Counted from the first letter of the stretch, positions 26,060 to 35,793 are shown. The stretch is DNA of 64,000 nucleotides from Asticcacaulis sp. EMRT-3 (GCF_030027245.1 NZ_JASERT010000002.1:186001-250000), one strand, 5' to 3'. Notes: a model not told the origin generated them from the sequence alone. Numbers and translations: made by a program.

Positions 26060-29050
26060 ATGAAAACTGAGTCATCCAATGCCATAGTTGCGTCCGGTCG
26101 CCGTCGGGCCTCGCTCTATCTCGGCGCCTCTTTCGGCGTCCTCTTCAGCGTTCTGGCGGGTGCTGCTATGGCGCAGGACGCCGCCCCCGCCGCACCGGCG
26201 GCGGACGATTCCACCGTCGTCATCGTCACCGGCTTTCGCGGTTCGCTGCAATCGGCCCTGAGCGCCAAACGCAAGTCAGACGCGATTGTTGACGTGATTA
26301 AGTCGGAAGACATCGCGCAGTTCCCGGACAATAACCTTGCTGAAGCGCTGCAACGAATCCCAGGTGTAGCCATCGACCGCGACGGCGGCGAAGGTCGCAC
26401 GATCACGGTGCGCGGCCTAGGCCCCGACTTCACCCGCGTGCGTTTGAATGGCATGGAGGCCCTCGCCACGACGGGGGGTAAGGATTCTTCGGGCGGCACC
26501 AATCGCGGCCGCGGCTTTGACTTCTCGGTCTTCGCCGCCGAACTGTTCCAGTCGGTCACCGTGCGCAAATCGCCCGAAGCCGCGACCGAAGAAGGCTCAC
26601 TTGGCGCCACGGTCGATCTGCAAGCCCCGCATCCGTTTGACTACAAGGGCTTCACCATGGGTGGCGGCCTGCAAATGGGTTATAACGACCTGTCGAAGAA
26701 CAAGAGTCCGAAAGGCTCCTTCCTGATTTCCAACCGCTGGGATGACGGCAAACTGGGCGCCTTGTTCTCGGTTGCCTATTCCGACAAGACCGAATTTGAA
26801 GAAGGCCCCTCTACCACACGCTGGGAAAACGCCTACAGTCCGTCATCGGTTGACCGGTTCGGTGCCTATTCCACCGATGGCGGAAAAACCTTTATTCCGA
26901 TCAAGCAATGCGCCAAGAAAAGCTGTGATAGTGGCAAATCAACGCAAGGCCTACCCGCCACCGGCGATCCGCTGGCCGATGCCCTGTCCAATGCCCTGCA
27001 TCCGCGCATTCCGCGTTATGGCCGTCTGACCTATCACCAGAAGCGCCTGGGTCTGACGGGTTCGTTCCAGATGAAACCAACGCCGGACACAACCATCACG
27101 CTGGACGCCCTTTACTCGGACTTCGTCGCCGACCGCGACGAGCAATATCTCGAAGCCATTTCGTTCAGCCGCGCCGGTACGCTTGGCAAGCCCACAACCG
27201 GCGGCGTGCCCAATATGCAGGTTTATGACTATACGATCGATAGCCAGGGCAACCTGATCAAGGGCAGCTTCAACAATACCGACATCCGCACCGAAAACCG
27301 CCACGACGCGCTGGAAACCCAGTTCGGCGAACTGGCCCTGACCTGGGATCAGAATATCGGCGATCATCTGAAGCTGAAAGGCTATCTCGGCGCGTCCAAA
27401 TCGACCCAGATGAACCCGGAACAGACCACCCTGTCCTTCGATGCCTATGATGTGCAGGGCTATTCTTACGATTTCACCGATGAAAAGCATCCGGTCTTTA
27501 CCTACGGCACCAGCCACGGCTGCTCCGTCGATCAGGCCTGTTACTGGCAGATGTCGGACTCAACGGCCCTGGGCGATGCCTCACTGGTGCGCCTGCGTCC
27601 CAACACCACCAAGAATGATTTCGGCACGGCCTCTTTGAGCGCCATCTATGATTTCGACAACGGCTTCAAGATTGAGGCTGGTGTGCAATCCAAGAAATAC
27701 AGCTTCTCGACCAGCCAGTTCTGGCTGGCGGATTCGACAGAGCCCCTGCCCAGCGCCAATGGCCATGCCGCCTCGAACCTGCTCAATGCTGATCTTTTGT
27801 CCTATTCTCAGCCGATAACGGCTTTTGGCACCACCTGGCTGATGCCCGATCTGGCCAAGATCGACAACGCCATCCATTATAATTGTAACTGCGTCAACCA
27901 ATATGGCGATTTTCGTCTGTCACAAACTACCGCCAAGGCTGCGCCCTATAATCAGGCCGCGACCGAACGCGATGGCTCCAGCTATGTGCAGGCCGATTTC
28001 AACCATGATGTCTTCGGTATCAATGTGCGCGGCAATCTCGGTGTGCGCTACGTGACCACCGATCAGACGGTGCAGGGCATACAGGCCAACAAGGCCGGCA
28101 CCAGCTTCACCCATGTGACCACCGAACGTAAATATTCCGATACCCTGCCGGCGCTGAACATTATCGCCGAGCCGATCGACAATGTTCTGATCCGCTTCGC
28201 CGCCTCCAAGGTCATGGCGCGGCCCACTATGCAATCACTGGTGCCCAATGGCACGCTCGACCTGACGGCGGGCACCCCCACCTGGTCGGGCGGCAATCCC
28301 AACCTCAACCCGATCCGCGCTACCGATTACGATCTGAATGCCGAATGGTACTGGTCGAAGGACGCCCTGATTTCGGGCGGTCTGTTCTACAAAGACATCA
28401 CCTCCTATATCCAGACCCTGTCCTATACCGGTACGCTCGCCGATCTCGGCGTTACGCAGGATCAGCTCGACGCGCAAGGTTACAGCCAGCTCAGCCCGGA
28501 TACCTCAGCCACGATCAAGAATCCGGTCAATACGCCGGGTGGAATCCTGCGCGGCTGGGAATTCAACGTGCAGGACACCTTCAGTTTCCTGCCCTGGTAC
28601 TTCAAAAATCTGGGCGGTGTGTTCAACTACACCCACGTCGATTCGACGATCAGCTACTATACCTCCGCTTCGACGACGAAGGGCGTCATCAAGGCCAATC
28701 TGCTCGGCATGTCGCCCAATTCCTGGAATACCACGCTTTATTATCAGGACTCGAAATTCGAGGCACGTATCACCGCCTCGCACCGCGACAAGTATCTGCA
28801 ACAGCTCAACCCAGGTTCTGGTGCCGCCTTCCAGGGTAAGAACGGTATTACCGATATCGATGCACAGATTACCTATAATCTGACCAAGCACCTGACCCTG
28901 ACCTTCCAGGGCATCAACCTGACCAATGTGCCAGACAGCGATTCCTTCGATTACTATGATACCGCGCAGGGCAATACCGACTCCAACGCCATGCTGGAAT
29001 ATCTGAACGATGGCCGCCAATACTATGTCGGCATCCGTTACAAGTACTGA
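26060..29050 (+). CDS. TonB-dependent receptor for pectin oligosaccharides (1)
   Basis: A 996-residue outer-membrane transporter of the Caulobacter-type TonB-dependent receptor family. After a signal peptide (cleavage near GAAMAQ) comes a short TonB-box-like stretch (STVVIVTGF). The plug domain follows (SEDIAQFPDNNLAEALQRIP, then RGLGPDFTRVRLNGMEAL), and then a 22-strand barrel ending in the aromatic YYVGIRYKY. Start ATG 26060 has a GGGGAG Shine-Dalgarno. A perfect copy of the pectin operator lies upstream and pectin enzymes lie on both sides, so it should import oligogalacturonides or related fragments using TonB energy. It has no STN signalling domain. Confidence 0.92.
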   Translation: MKTESSNAIVASGRRRASLYLGASFGVLFSVLAGAAMAQDAAPAAPAADDSTVVIVTGFRGSLQSALSAKRKSDAIVDVIKSEDIAQFPDNNLAEALQRIPGVAIDRDGGEGRTITVRGLGPDFTRVRLNGMEALATTGGKDSSGGTNRGRGFDFSVFAAELFQSVTVRKSPEAATEEGSLGATVDLQAPHPFDYKGFTMGGGLQMGYNDLSKNKSPKGSFLISNRWDDGKLGALFSVAYSDKTEFEEGPSTTRWENAYSPSSVDRFGAYSTDGGKTFIPIKQCAKKSCDSGKSTQGLPATGDPLADALSNALHPRIPRYGRLTYHQKRLGLTGSFQMKPTPDTTITLDALYSDFVADRDEQYLEAISFSRAGTLGKPTTGGVPNMQVYDYTIDSQGNLIKGSFNNTDIRTENRHDALETQFGELALTWDQNIGDHLKLKGYLGASKSTQMNPEQTTLSFDAYDVQGYSYDFTDEKHPVFTYGTSHGCSVDQACYWQMSDSTALGDASLVRLRPNTTKNDFGTASLSAIYDFDNGFKIEAGVQSKKYSFSTSQFWLADSTEPLPSANGHAASNLLNADLLSYSQPITAFGTTWLMPDLAKIDNAIHYNCNCVNQYGDFRLSQTTAKAAPYNQAATERDGSSYVQADFNHDVFGINVRGNLGVRYVTTDQTVQGIQANKAGTSFTHVTTERKYSDTLPALNIIAEPIDNVLIRFAASKVMARPTMQSLVPNGTLDLTAGTPTWSGGNPNLNPIRATDYDLNAEWYWSKDALISGGLFYKDITSYIQTLSYTGTLADLGVTQDQLDAQGYSQLSPDTSATIKNPVNTPGGILRGWEFNVQDTFSFLPWYFKNLGGVFNYTHVDSTISYYTSASTTKGVIKANLLGMSPNSWNTTLYYQDSKFEARITASHRDKYLQQLNPGSGAAFQGKNGITDIDAQITYNLTKHLTLTFQGINLTNVPDSDSFDYYDTAQGNTDSNAMLEYLNDGRQYYVGIRYKY

Positions 29051-29079
29051 TCCTCTCTCCTCAACTGCTCAAACTTCGC

Positions 29080-29111
29080 AGGCGCTGTCGCAAGGCAGCG
29101 CCTCTTTTTTT
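29080..29111 (+). terminator. Rho-independent terminator after TonB receptor 1
   Basis: An 8-bp perfect stem (AGGCGCTG 29080-29087, CAGCGCCT 29096-29103) with an 8-base loop is followed by C and seven T residues. Confidence 0.9.
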
Positions 29112-29153
29112 GTCTGTTTTCGCGGTTCGGAAACCCGCCGGCAGCCGGACATG

Positions 29154-29183
29154 AAAAAGGCGGAAGGCCTACCACCTTCCGCC
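29154..29183 (-). terminator. Rho-independent terminator of PL10 gene
   Basis: Read leftward, a 9-bp perfect stem (29159-29167 with 29175-29183) is followed by five T residues (the A run at 29154-29158). It lies 29 bases beyond the stop of the leftward pectate lyase. Confidence 0.88.
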
Positions 29184-29211
29184 TTCCGCCCTGAGCCACA
29201 CACCAGCCAAT

Positions 29212-30516
29212 CTAGCCCGCCGGATGCATCTTCGCCCAATCAGCATAGACATCGAACGCCTTCTGTGGCGAGGTCGAGAACCAGTTATAGCCATTGCGGC
29301 GTTCAAGGCTGAGTTCGGCCACGTCATCATGCAGGCTTTTGTCGCGGTCGGCGAACACCGGCTTTCCTGTCTCGGCGTCATAATAACGCGCCCAGATCGG
29401 CCCTGCGCCCGGCGAAGATACAAGCTCACGCCCCTTGTCGGTGCGCGTCCAGGCAAGATCGCGCAGTTCGTGCGCCTTCAGCCATGCCACGGCGTCATGC
29501 ACCACAGCGATGACGGCGGGCGACGGATCGGGCTGCTGCATCAGGAAGATCAGCACATCCGAACTTTCATCACTGGCAAGGGCGGGCGGCTCGAAATTAC
29601 GCGCCGATTCCGGTTGCAGGGTCAGCGGATCGTATTGCTGCGCCCATATCGTCGGCATAGCGCCGACCCTGACCTGCGTGGCCAGAATAACCTGCACAGC
29701 CTTCGCCGCCGCCGCGCCCGCCGCTTTACGCACATCGGGCGGCACAAAGGCATAGTCCCCCTTGCCTGAGGCCGCATCGCTCAGCACCATCGCCGCCAGC
29801 GCCACAGCATTATCATTATAGGTCACGCCGTCATGATAGCCGCCTTCCAGCGGCCAGACCTGCGGCCAGCCGCCGTTCGGATATTGCGCGTTGAGAAGAT
29901 AGTGCACGCCCTTCAGAAAGCTTTTGCGATAGGCGTCGCCTTCCGGCCCAGGCACCTGGGCGGCGACCCTGGCCAGAAAGCGCATCTCCGTCGTGGTGGC
30001 GTTGTTGTCGAGCGTGCCGACATAGTTCCATTGCGGATCATGCGGCGTGTCGTAATCGTCGGGCCCAAGAAATTTTGAACTGTTATCGGCGACATAGGCC
30101 TGCCCCGGCTTTCGCAGCTCGCCATCGCGGCGCTGGTTCTTGCCCCAGCCGCCCGCCGGAGTCTGGAAGGAAACGATCACGTCGGCGATGTGGCGCGCTG
30201 GTGCCGTCGCATACCAGCCGTCGGGCTTGTCCAGCGGCAGGGTGTCGCCGTGGCCTTCCTGTGGCGGCGGCGGGATCTGTGCCAGCCCCTTGCGCTCGGC
30301 GCTCAGGGCCGCCTTGTCAGCGGCTTCTTGCGCCTTTGAACGCGCCAGATAGGCGGCCCACTCAGCGCCTTGCGCCTGTGGCAGCGCATCAAGGCGGCTT
30401 TGCGTCAGCGACAGGGCGGGCGGGTTCGTCCCGATCGTCGCGGCGCCTGCGCTACCCGCCCACAGCGCCACAACGCAAACCCCTGTCAGGGCCAATTTCA
30501 GCTTGATCCGATTCAT
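29212..30516 (-). CDS. Secreted pectate lyase, PL10 family
   Basis: A 434-residue secreted lyase that cleaves de-esterified polygalacturonan by beta-elimination. Signal peptide MNRIKLKLALTGVCVVALWA ends near GSAGA. The (alpha/alpha) toroid carries PL10 blocks WGKNQRRDGELRKPG, DNNATTTEMRFLARV, YPNGGWPQVWPLEGGYHDG, VTYNDNA and ARYYDAETGKPVF. ATG 30516 is chosen because it precedes the signal peptide and has AAGGG; the frame extends 34 codons upstream through an operator and is not used. It has its own terminator. It would act in the periplasm or outside and supplies the unsaturated ends that GH105 removes. Confidence 0.88.
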   Translation of the reverse strand: MNRIKLKLALTGVCVVALWAGSAGAATIGTNPPALSLTQSRLDALPQAQGAEWAAYLARSKAQEAADKAALSAERKGLAQIPPPPQEGHGDTLPLDKPDGWYATAPARHIADVIVSFQTPAGGWGKNQRRDGELRKPGQAYVADNSSKFLGPDDYDTPHDPQWNYVGTLDNNATTTEMRFLARVAAQVPGPEGDAYRKSFLKGVHYLLNAQYPNGGWPQVWPLEGGYHDGVTYNDNAVALAAMVLSDAASGKGDYAFVPPDVRKAAGAAAAKAVQVILATQVRVGAMPTIWAQQYDPLTLQPESARNFEPPALASDESSDVLIFLMQQPDPSPAVIAVVHDAVAWLKAHELRDLAWTRTDKGRELVSSPGAGPIWARYYDAETGKPVFADRDKSLHDDVAELSLERRNGYNWFSTSPQKAFDVYADWAKMHPAG

Positions 30517-30552
30517 AGCACCCTTCGCAGTCTTCCCTGTTATGGCCCCAGT

Positions 30553-30566
30553 TGATACCGGTGTCA
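30553..30566. promoter_or_regulatory. Pectin-regulon operator (PL10)
   Basis: TGATACCGGTGTCA differs from the perfect palindrome at one base. It lies 37 bases before the leftward lyase start, in the divergent region shared with the secreted GH28 gene. The rest of that 269-base region shows no other clear signal. Confidence 0.72.
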
Positions 30567-30785
30567 TTTCGATGTCAAGCGGATTAGCGCGGACTGGACT
30601 GAAGTTGCAGCCGCTCATAACGCATGTCGCGTCACGATTCGTCCGTCTTCCGTTTCCGCGCCCCTCGAAGTCACTTTTCTGTCAATAGCGGGGATTGACA
30701 AAGGGTGGACTGAGGCCGCACAAAGATGGCCAACAGCCCAAAAATCCATTGTCAAAATATCACGGGCGAACAGGGACACAGCTAT

Positions 30786-32381
30786 ATGACACCGGTTTCC
30801 AAAATCCATCTGATCACCGCCTGCGCGGCGTTCGCGCTGCTGGCTGGCATTGCGCGGGCGGCTGACGCACCCGTGCAGACCCAATGGGGGCTGGTCAGCG
30901 AACCGGCCATGCCGACGCATGTTTGCGCCACCCTGAAGGCCACCCTGACCTCGGATCACGGTTCGCTTGATGCGGTCGATGCGCAGGGCAAGACCACCCA
31001 CCCCGACCAGGAACGGCTGCAAATGGCGATCGACGCCTGCCATGATGGGGCGGTGAAGCTGGTGGCGGGCGAACACGGTGAGGACGGCTTCCTGACCTCG
31101 CCGATCCAGCTCAGAACCGGCGTCATCCTGTGGATCGACAACGGCGTCACGCTGTTCGCCTCACGTGATCCAAAGGACTATGATAATGGCCCCGGCGACT
31201 GCGGCACGGCCAACCGGGTTGGCAAAAAATCCTGCACCTCGCTGATCTGGACAAAGAATGCCGATCATGCCGGGATCGTCGGCGCAGGCAGGATCGACGG
31301 GCGCGGCGGCTCCCTTTTGCTGAGCGGCCCGAACGCCGGCAAGCGCTCGTGGTGGGACGTGGCCTGGCAGACCAAACAGGGCCTGATCCAGCATAATTTC
31401 CGCCTGTTGCAGATTGACGGCGGCAAGGATTTCATCCTGCACGGCGTCACCTTTGAGAACAGCCCGAATTTTCACATCGTTTCCAACGGCCTGAGTGGCT
31501 TCACCGCCTGGGGTATCCGCATCCTGTCGCCGTCGATGGTCTATACGAAGCCGGGTTACGCCTGCCCGGAAGGTTCGACACCTGACACGGTAACGCCCGC
31601 CACCTGCTTCACGCCCGAAACGGTCAAGAACACGGACGGCTTCGATCCAGGCCAGTCCGACCATGTGCTTCTGGCCTATAGCTATATCTCGACCGGCGAT
31701 GACAATGTCGCCATCAAGGCGCATGGCGACGCACCCGCCAGCCTGATCACCATTGCCCACAACCATTTCTATTATGGTCATGGCATGTCGCTGGGCTCCG
31801 AAACCGATTCCGGCGATCATGACATCCACGTCTATGACCTGTCGCTCGACGGCATGGACAGCGCCCAGAATAACGGTCTGCGCATCAAGTCGGACGCTTC
31901 CCGCGGCGGCAAGGTGACGAATGTGGTGTTTGAAGACATCTGTATGCGCGGCCAGCTCAATCCCATCGTGCTTGACACCGCCTATGCCAAAAAGTCGGGC
32001 ACGGACTTTCCCGATTTTGCCGACATTACCTTGCGCAATGTCCATGATCTCGGCAGCGTGAAATTCAAGGATAAGCAGCGCATCGTGCTGCGCGGCTTTG
32101 ATGATCAGGGTCAGCATCTGCCGTTGGGCGTGCGTTTTGATAATGTCGTCTTCGATCAGACACCGCTCGTCATCGGCAATCACAACCCGAAAGACGGCCC
32201 CGATCCGCTGGCCACCCACGTTATTTTCGGCCCCGGTCCGGTCAGCTTTGCCGGTCTGATCAAGCCCTCGACCGACCGCGATGTGACGGTGGACGACCAG
32301 CGCACGGGCGATGCCGCGCCGCGCGATTGCTCGGCGGCCTTCCCGAAACTGTCGGACGTGCTGGCCGATTCGCCGATTTAA
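30786..32381 (+). CDS. Secreted GH28 polygalacturonase
   Basis: A 531-residue secreted beta-helix glycosidase. The signal peptide is MTPVSKIHLITACAAFALLA with cleavage after ARA. GH28 signatures are complete: NTDGFDPGQSDHV, STGDDNVAIKAHG, HGMSLGSE and NGLRIKSD. It would hydrolyse homogalacturonan or rhamnogalacturonan chains in the periplasm or medium. A start at 30726 would bury the signal peptide behind 20 polar residues, so ATG 30786 is preferred. That start codon overlaps the operator palindrome, so a bound repressor would also cover the initiation region of the template. It probably forms an operon with the carboxylesterase 53 bases downstream. Confidence 0.88.
   Translation: MTPVSKIHLITACAAFALLAGIARAADAPVQTQWGLVSEPAMPTHVCATLKATLTSDHGSLDAVDAQGKTTHPDQERLQMAIDACHDGAVKLVAGEHGEDGFLTSPIQLRTGVILWIDNGVTLFASRDPKDYDNGPGDCGTANRVGKKSCTSLIWTKNADHAGIVGAGRIDGRGGSLLLSGPNAGKRSWWDVAWQTKQGLIQHNFRLLQIDGGKDFILHGVTFENSPNFHIVSNGLSGFTAWGIRILSPSMVYTKPGYACPEGSTPDTVTPATCFTPETVKNTDGFDPGQSDHVLLAYSYISTGDDNVAIKAHGDAPASLITIAHNHFYYGHGMSLGSETDSGDHDIHVYDLSLDGMDSAQNNGLRIKSDASRGGKVTNVVFEDICMRGQLNPIVLDTAYAKKSGTDFPDFADITLRNVHDLGSVKFKDKQRIVLRGFDDQGQHLPLGVRFDNVVFDQTPLVIGNHNPKDGPDPLATHVIFGPGPVSFAGLIKPSTDRDVTVDDQRTGDAAPRDCSAAFPKLSDVLADSPI
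30787..30800. promoter_or_regulatory. Pectin-regulon operator overlapping a start codon
   Basis: TGACACCGGTTTCC, identical to the site at 18468. Its first two bases are the TG of the GH28 start codon, so the operator lies downstream of any promoter for that gene and could act as a roadblock. Confidence 0.6.
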
Positions 32382-32386
32382 CCTTC

Positions 32387-32414
32387 CCCTCTCCCCATGC
32401 GCATGGGGAGAGGG
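32387..32414. repeat. 28-bp perfect palindrome between operon genes
   Basis: CCCTCTCCCCATGC is followed directly by its exact reverse complement. It belongs to the same CTCCCC/GGGGAG palindrome type seen at 59286-59414. It could slow or stabilise transcript ends between the GH28 and esterase genes, but it has no T run. Confidence 0.85.
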
Positions 32415-32434
32415 ATAAGAATGGGAGACTGCTT

Positions 32435-34081
32435 ATGAACCGTCGCGAAACCCTGATCGGATTGGGCACGGCAGCCGCCGCCATCACCTTACCCGCGACG
32501 GCCGCCCCCGCCTTTTCCCAAACCGCCGCACCCGTGGTCACCACCACGAACGGACGGGTGCGTGGTCAGGTCAAGGGTGGGTGCGCCGTCTTCCTCGGCC
32601 TGCGCTATGGTGCGGATACCGGCCGGGCGCGTTTCCAGCCGCCGGTGAAACCCGAACCGTGGCATGACATCGCCGCCGCCGAAACCTACGGCAACGCCGC
32701 CCCGCAAAGCGGCAAGCCCGATGACTGCCCGCAATCGGAAGACTGCCTGTTTCTCAATATCTGGACACCGCAAGCCAGCCCGGCCAAAAAACGTCCTGTG
32801 CTGTTTTACATCCACGGCGGGGCCTATAATTCCGGCTCGGGCTCCGATCCGCTGTATGACGGCACAAATCTCGCCACGCATGGCGACGTGGTGGTGGTGA
32901 CGGTCAATCACCGCCTCAACAGTTTCGGGTATCTCTATCTGGCGCGTTTAGAACGCGCTGTGTCGGGCGGTACTAACGCTTCGCGCCTTGAGCACACGCC
33001 CGACACGTTAAGACCCCTCCAATATTCCGGCAATACCGGTCAGATGGACCTGCATCTGGCGCTCACATGGGTGCGTGACAATATAGCCAGCTTCGGCGGC
33101 GATCCGGAGTGCGTCATGGTGTTCGGACAATCGGGCGGCGGGGCCAAGATCGCCACCATGATGGCCACGCCCGCCGCGACGGGCCTGTTCCACCGCGCCG
33201 CCACCATGAGCGGCCAGCAGGTGACGGCGTCCGGCCCCGGCAATGCGACGTTACGCGCGCAAGCCTATCTGAAGGCGCTTGGCCTCGGTAGCGATGCCGA
33301 CAGCCTCGCCAAAATCCAGACCCTGCCGATAGCCGCGCTGATCGACGCCCTGCACGCCACAGACCCCGTGATCGGCTCAGGCGGCCTCTATTTCGGCCCG
33401 GTGCTGGATGAGACGATCCTGTTCCGCCACCCCTTCTGGCCCGACGCGCCGGAGCAATCGCGCCATATTCCGATGATGATCGGCAACACCCACGATGAGA
33501 CGCGCGCCTTCCTCGGCAATGATCCGCACAATTTCGAGCTGACATGGGACGAACTGCCCGCCAGGCTGCCGCCGGCCTATCGCGTCGATATTGACCCGTA
33601 TCTGGTCATCGAAACCTACCGCAAACTCTATCCCGCCATGACACCGAGCGAGGTCTTTTTTGCGGCTAGCACGGCTGGCCGGTCATGGCGCGGCGCCATC
33701 GAGGAGGACGAGGCCCGCGCCCGCCAAGGGGCGCCCGCCTTCGCCTATCAGGTCGATTTCAGTTCACCGCGCGACGGCGGCAAATACCGCGCCCAGCACA
33801 TGATTGATATTCCACTTGTTTTCCGCAACACGGCGGTGCCGGGATCGCTGTCGGGCAACGGGCAGGATGCCCGTCATATGGCCGATCTGTTCTCCGACGC
33901 CTTCATCGCCTTTGCACGCTCAGGTTCGCCCCAGACGAACGCCCTGCCCGCCTGGACGCCCTATTCGCTCGAAAAACGCGAAACGATGGTGATGAATGTG
34001 ACGCCACAGCTAGTCAATGATCCGCGCGGCGAAGAGCGCAAGCTGTTCGCCAGGGTGCCGTTTATCCAGCAGGGCACCTAA
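32435..34081 (+). CDS. Tat-exported type B carboxylesterase
   Basis: A 548-residue alpha/beta-hydrolase of the carboxylesterase type B family. The N-terminus MNRRETLIGLGTAAAAITLP is a Tat-type signal. The oxyanion loop is YIHGGAYNSGSG, the nucleophile elbow GQSGGG and the acid region NTHDETRAFLG; a histidine in YRAQHMIDIPLVF completes a plausible triad. It should remove acyl groups such as acetyl or feruloyl esters from pectin, but the true substrate is not visible. The start at 32435 has GGGAG in front; the frame extends 36 codons upstream through the palindrome. It lies downstream of secreted GH28 in the same direction. Confidence 0.85.
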   Translation: MNRRETLIGLGTAAAAITLPATAAPAFSQTAAPVVTTTNGRVRGQVKGGCAVFLGLRYGADTGRARFQPPVKPEPWHDIAAAETYGNAAPQSGKPDDCPQSEDCLFLNIWTPQASPAKKRPVLFYIHGGAYNSGSGSDPLYDGTNLATHGDVVVVTVNHRLNSFGYLYLARLERAVSGGTNASRLEHTPDTLRPLQYSGNTGQMDLHLALTWVRDNIASFGGDPECVMVFGQSGGGAKIATMMATPAATGLFHRAATMSGQQVTASGPGNATLRAQAYLKALGLGSDADSLAKIQTLPIAALIDALHATDPVIGSGGLYFGPVLDETILFRHPFWPDAPEQSRHIPMMIGNTHDETRAFLGNDPHNFELTWDELPARLPPAYRVDIDPYLVIETYRKLYPAMTPSEVFFAASTAGRSWRGAIEEDEARARQGAPAFAYQVDFSSPRDGGKYRAQHMIDIPLVFRNTAVPGSLSGNGQDARHMADLFSDAFIAFARSGSPQTNALPAWTPYSLEKRETMVMNVTPQLVNDPRGEERKLFARVPFIQQGT

Positions 34082-34107
34082 CCCCTTCGCAGCGAGCTCC
34101 GGAGGTT

Positions 34108-34142
34108 CCGACCGGACAGACGCTTGGCCATCCGGTCGGTTT
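34108..34142. terminator. Hairpin between convergent esterase and PL1 genes
   Basis: CCGACCGG (34108-34115) pairs with CCGGTCGG (34132-34139), followed by only three T residues rightward. A weak terminator for the rightward operon is likely; efficiency is doubtful. Confidence 0.5.
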
Positions 34143-34148
34143 GCCCGT

Positions 34149-35507
34149 TCAGTGCTTAGGGTAGGCGTGGACGTACAGTGATGCCCAGCCCGCCTTCGGA
34201 CTCATATCGTCGAGAGTCCAGTCGGCCACGACAAAGGGGCGGCTCGTCGGCTTGTAGTTCGGATAGCCGTAATAGTTCTGCGCCTCGGAATCGATGATCT
34301 CGCCACGCCCTTCGGCCACATCCGACAGAATCTTGAAATCGACATCGTCGCGGTCCCACGGACGGGCACCGACCGATTCATAAATTTCGTCCTCAAGCTT
34401 ACTGGCCGGAATAATCTTGATGTCGTCGGGCAGATACGGCGTCCTGGCTTCGATGATCTTGGCGGAGCCGGTCGTGTAGGTTCCGGTCATCGGCAGCGGA
34501 TTGCCGTACATATCGACGGCGATATTGTCGCGCATGTAAAGATCGACATCGCCGTCGCCGCCCAGCGTGAACAGCGGCAGGCCCGCGCGCGAATCCGGCC
34601 CCTGACGATAGACATTGCCGATCAGGGTGATTATGCCGGTTTCAAACGGATGCGTCTCCCATTCGTGGGCGATCAGGTTGTAATGCACCGCCTTCTGGCC
34701 GGGATTGTAGATCATGGTGTTGATCTCGGCGGCATGAACCCCGCCCTTGAACAGGGCGTTGCGCTCCTCGTTTGAAGCGTAGAGATTGGCGTATAAAAGA
34801 ATGCCGGTATTGTTGTCGTGGATCAGCCCGCCCTTGGAATGCTCGCCCTTGCCGTGCGTCGAATTGCGCAGGCCCTCATAAACAAGATCATGGCTGTAGG
34901 TGATGTTATGCGAGGTGTTCTGCCGCCATTCATGGACATCCTTGCCGTCGAAACGCGGGCCGGAGGTGGACAGGTTTTCATCGGTCGCCCACGAGAACGA
35001 GCAATGATCGACGATGACATTCCAGGCCGAGCGCGTGGACAGGCCATCCGCCTCCCAGCCGCTTTTCTTCGCATGGCCCGCCTCGCCGGTGCGCACCATG
35101 ACGTGCTGCATGATCACGTCATGGGTGGCGATGTTGAACTCACCCTTGATGAAGGTGATTCCCGGCGACGGCGCGGTCTGGCCCGCAATGGTGACGTAAG
35201 GCTCGCTGATGCGGATCGAATCGGAATCAAGGTCAATCACCCCGCCGACTTCGAACACGATGATGCGCGGCCCTTTGGCCTCAACCGCTGCGCGGAACGA
35301 ACCGGGCCCATCCTTGTTGAGATTGGTGACGCGGATGATGCGCCCGCCCCGGCCACCCTTGGTGTCTTTCGCCCAGCCGAGAATATCATAGGTCGAGCGG
35401 TTGAGGTGGTAACCCGGCGTGACCGTGGCGTCAGACGTCATCGCCAAAGCGCTGGCAGGAAGCCCGATGACGGCTGCCAGAGCCAGCGTGGATAGTGTTT
35501 TCAGCAT
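34149..35507 (-). CDS. Secreted pectate lyase, PL1 family
   Basis: A 452-residue secreted beta-helix lyase. Signal peptide MLKTLSTLALAAVIGLPASA ends at ALA. The helix contains IIVFEVGGVIDLDSDSI, APSPGITFIKGEF, WNVIVDHCSFSWATDENLS (the calcium-binding and vWiDH-like region of PL1) and NVYRQGPDSRAG. It would cleave polygalacturonate by calcium-dependent beta-elimination in the periplasm or medium. It is monocistronic, with a pectin operator 49 bases before the start and a GGGAA Shine-Dalgarno. It is complementary to the unrelated PL10 fold 4 kb away. Confidence 0.87.
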   Translation of the reverse strand: MLKTLSTLALAAVIGLPASALAMTSDATVTPGYHLNRSTYDILGWAKDTKGGRGGRIIRVTNLNKDGPGSFRAAVEAKGPRIIVFEVGGVIDLDSDSIRISEPYVTIAGQTAPSPGITFIKGEFNIATHDVIMQHVMVRTGEAGHAKKSGWEADGLSTRSAWNVIVDHCSFSWATDENLSTSGPRFDGKDVHEWRQNTSHNITYSHDLVYEGLRNSTHGKGEHSKGGLIHDNNTGILLYANLYASNEERNALFKGGVHAAEINTMIYNPGQKAVHYNLIAHEWETHPFETGIITLIGNVYRQGPDSRAGLPLFTLGGDGDVDLYMRDNIAVDMYGNPLPMTGTYTTGSAKIIEARTPYLPDDIKIIPASKLEDEIYESVGARPWDRDDVDFKILSDVAEGRGEIIDSEAQNYYGYPNYKPTSRPFVVADWTLDDMSPKAGWASLYVHAYPKH

Positions 35508-35555
35508 AGTATAAATTCCCTGTTTTACTGGCCTTTTGGCCTTTTATAAAATTTA

Positions 35556-35569
35556 GGTAACCGGTATCA
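35556..35569. promoter_or_regulatory. Pectin-regulon operator (PL1)
   Basis: GGTAACCGGTATCA keeps the CCGG centre and most of the right half of the palindrome. It is a weaker match than the others, 49 bases upstream of the leftward lyase. Confidence 0.58.
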
Positions 35570-35641
35570 TTTCTGTGCCAAAGAGTGATCCCTTAGTGGC
35601 GCAACATATCGTGGCTCTGCGTCAGCGCTTCTGACAGCGCG

Positions 35642-35706
35642 CCAGAGCAACGCGCGTTTCATTTGACGTACAAATTGCATGCGAGATGCGGAAAACGTAA
35701 AATGGA
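35642..35706 (-). repeat. Dispersed ~66-bp repeat, copy 1
   Basis: The reverse complement of this segment matches 44054-44122 at roughly nine of ten positions, including GCGAGATGCGGAAAA and CGTAAAATGGAG. It is intergenic in both places. Confidence 0.75.
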
Positions 35707-35793
35707 GGATCGACAGCGTGTTCATCGACATGAGAGCGTTTCCTAAAATGTGGATCCATTTTTTGGATAAGGAAGAGCGATAAAACAAAACCT

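Noticed and set aside
28418..28431. ATACCGGTACG match to the pectin operator in TonB receptor 1
   Set aside because: Deep inside coding sequence with mismatched halves; expected by chance.
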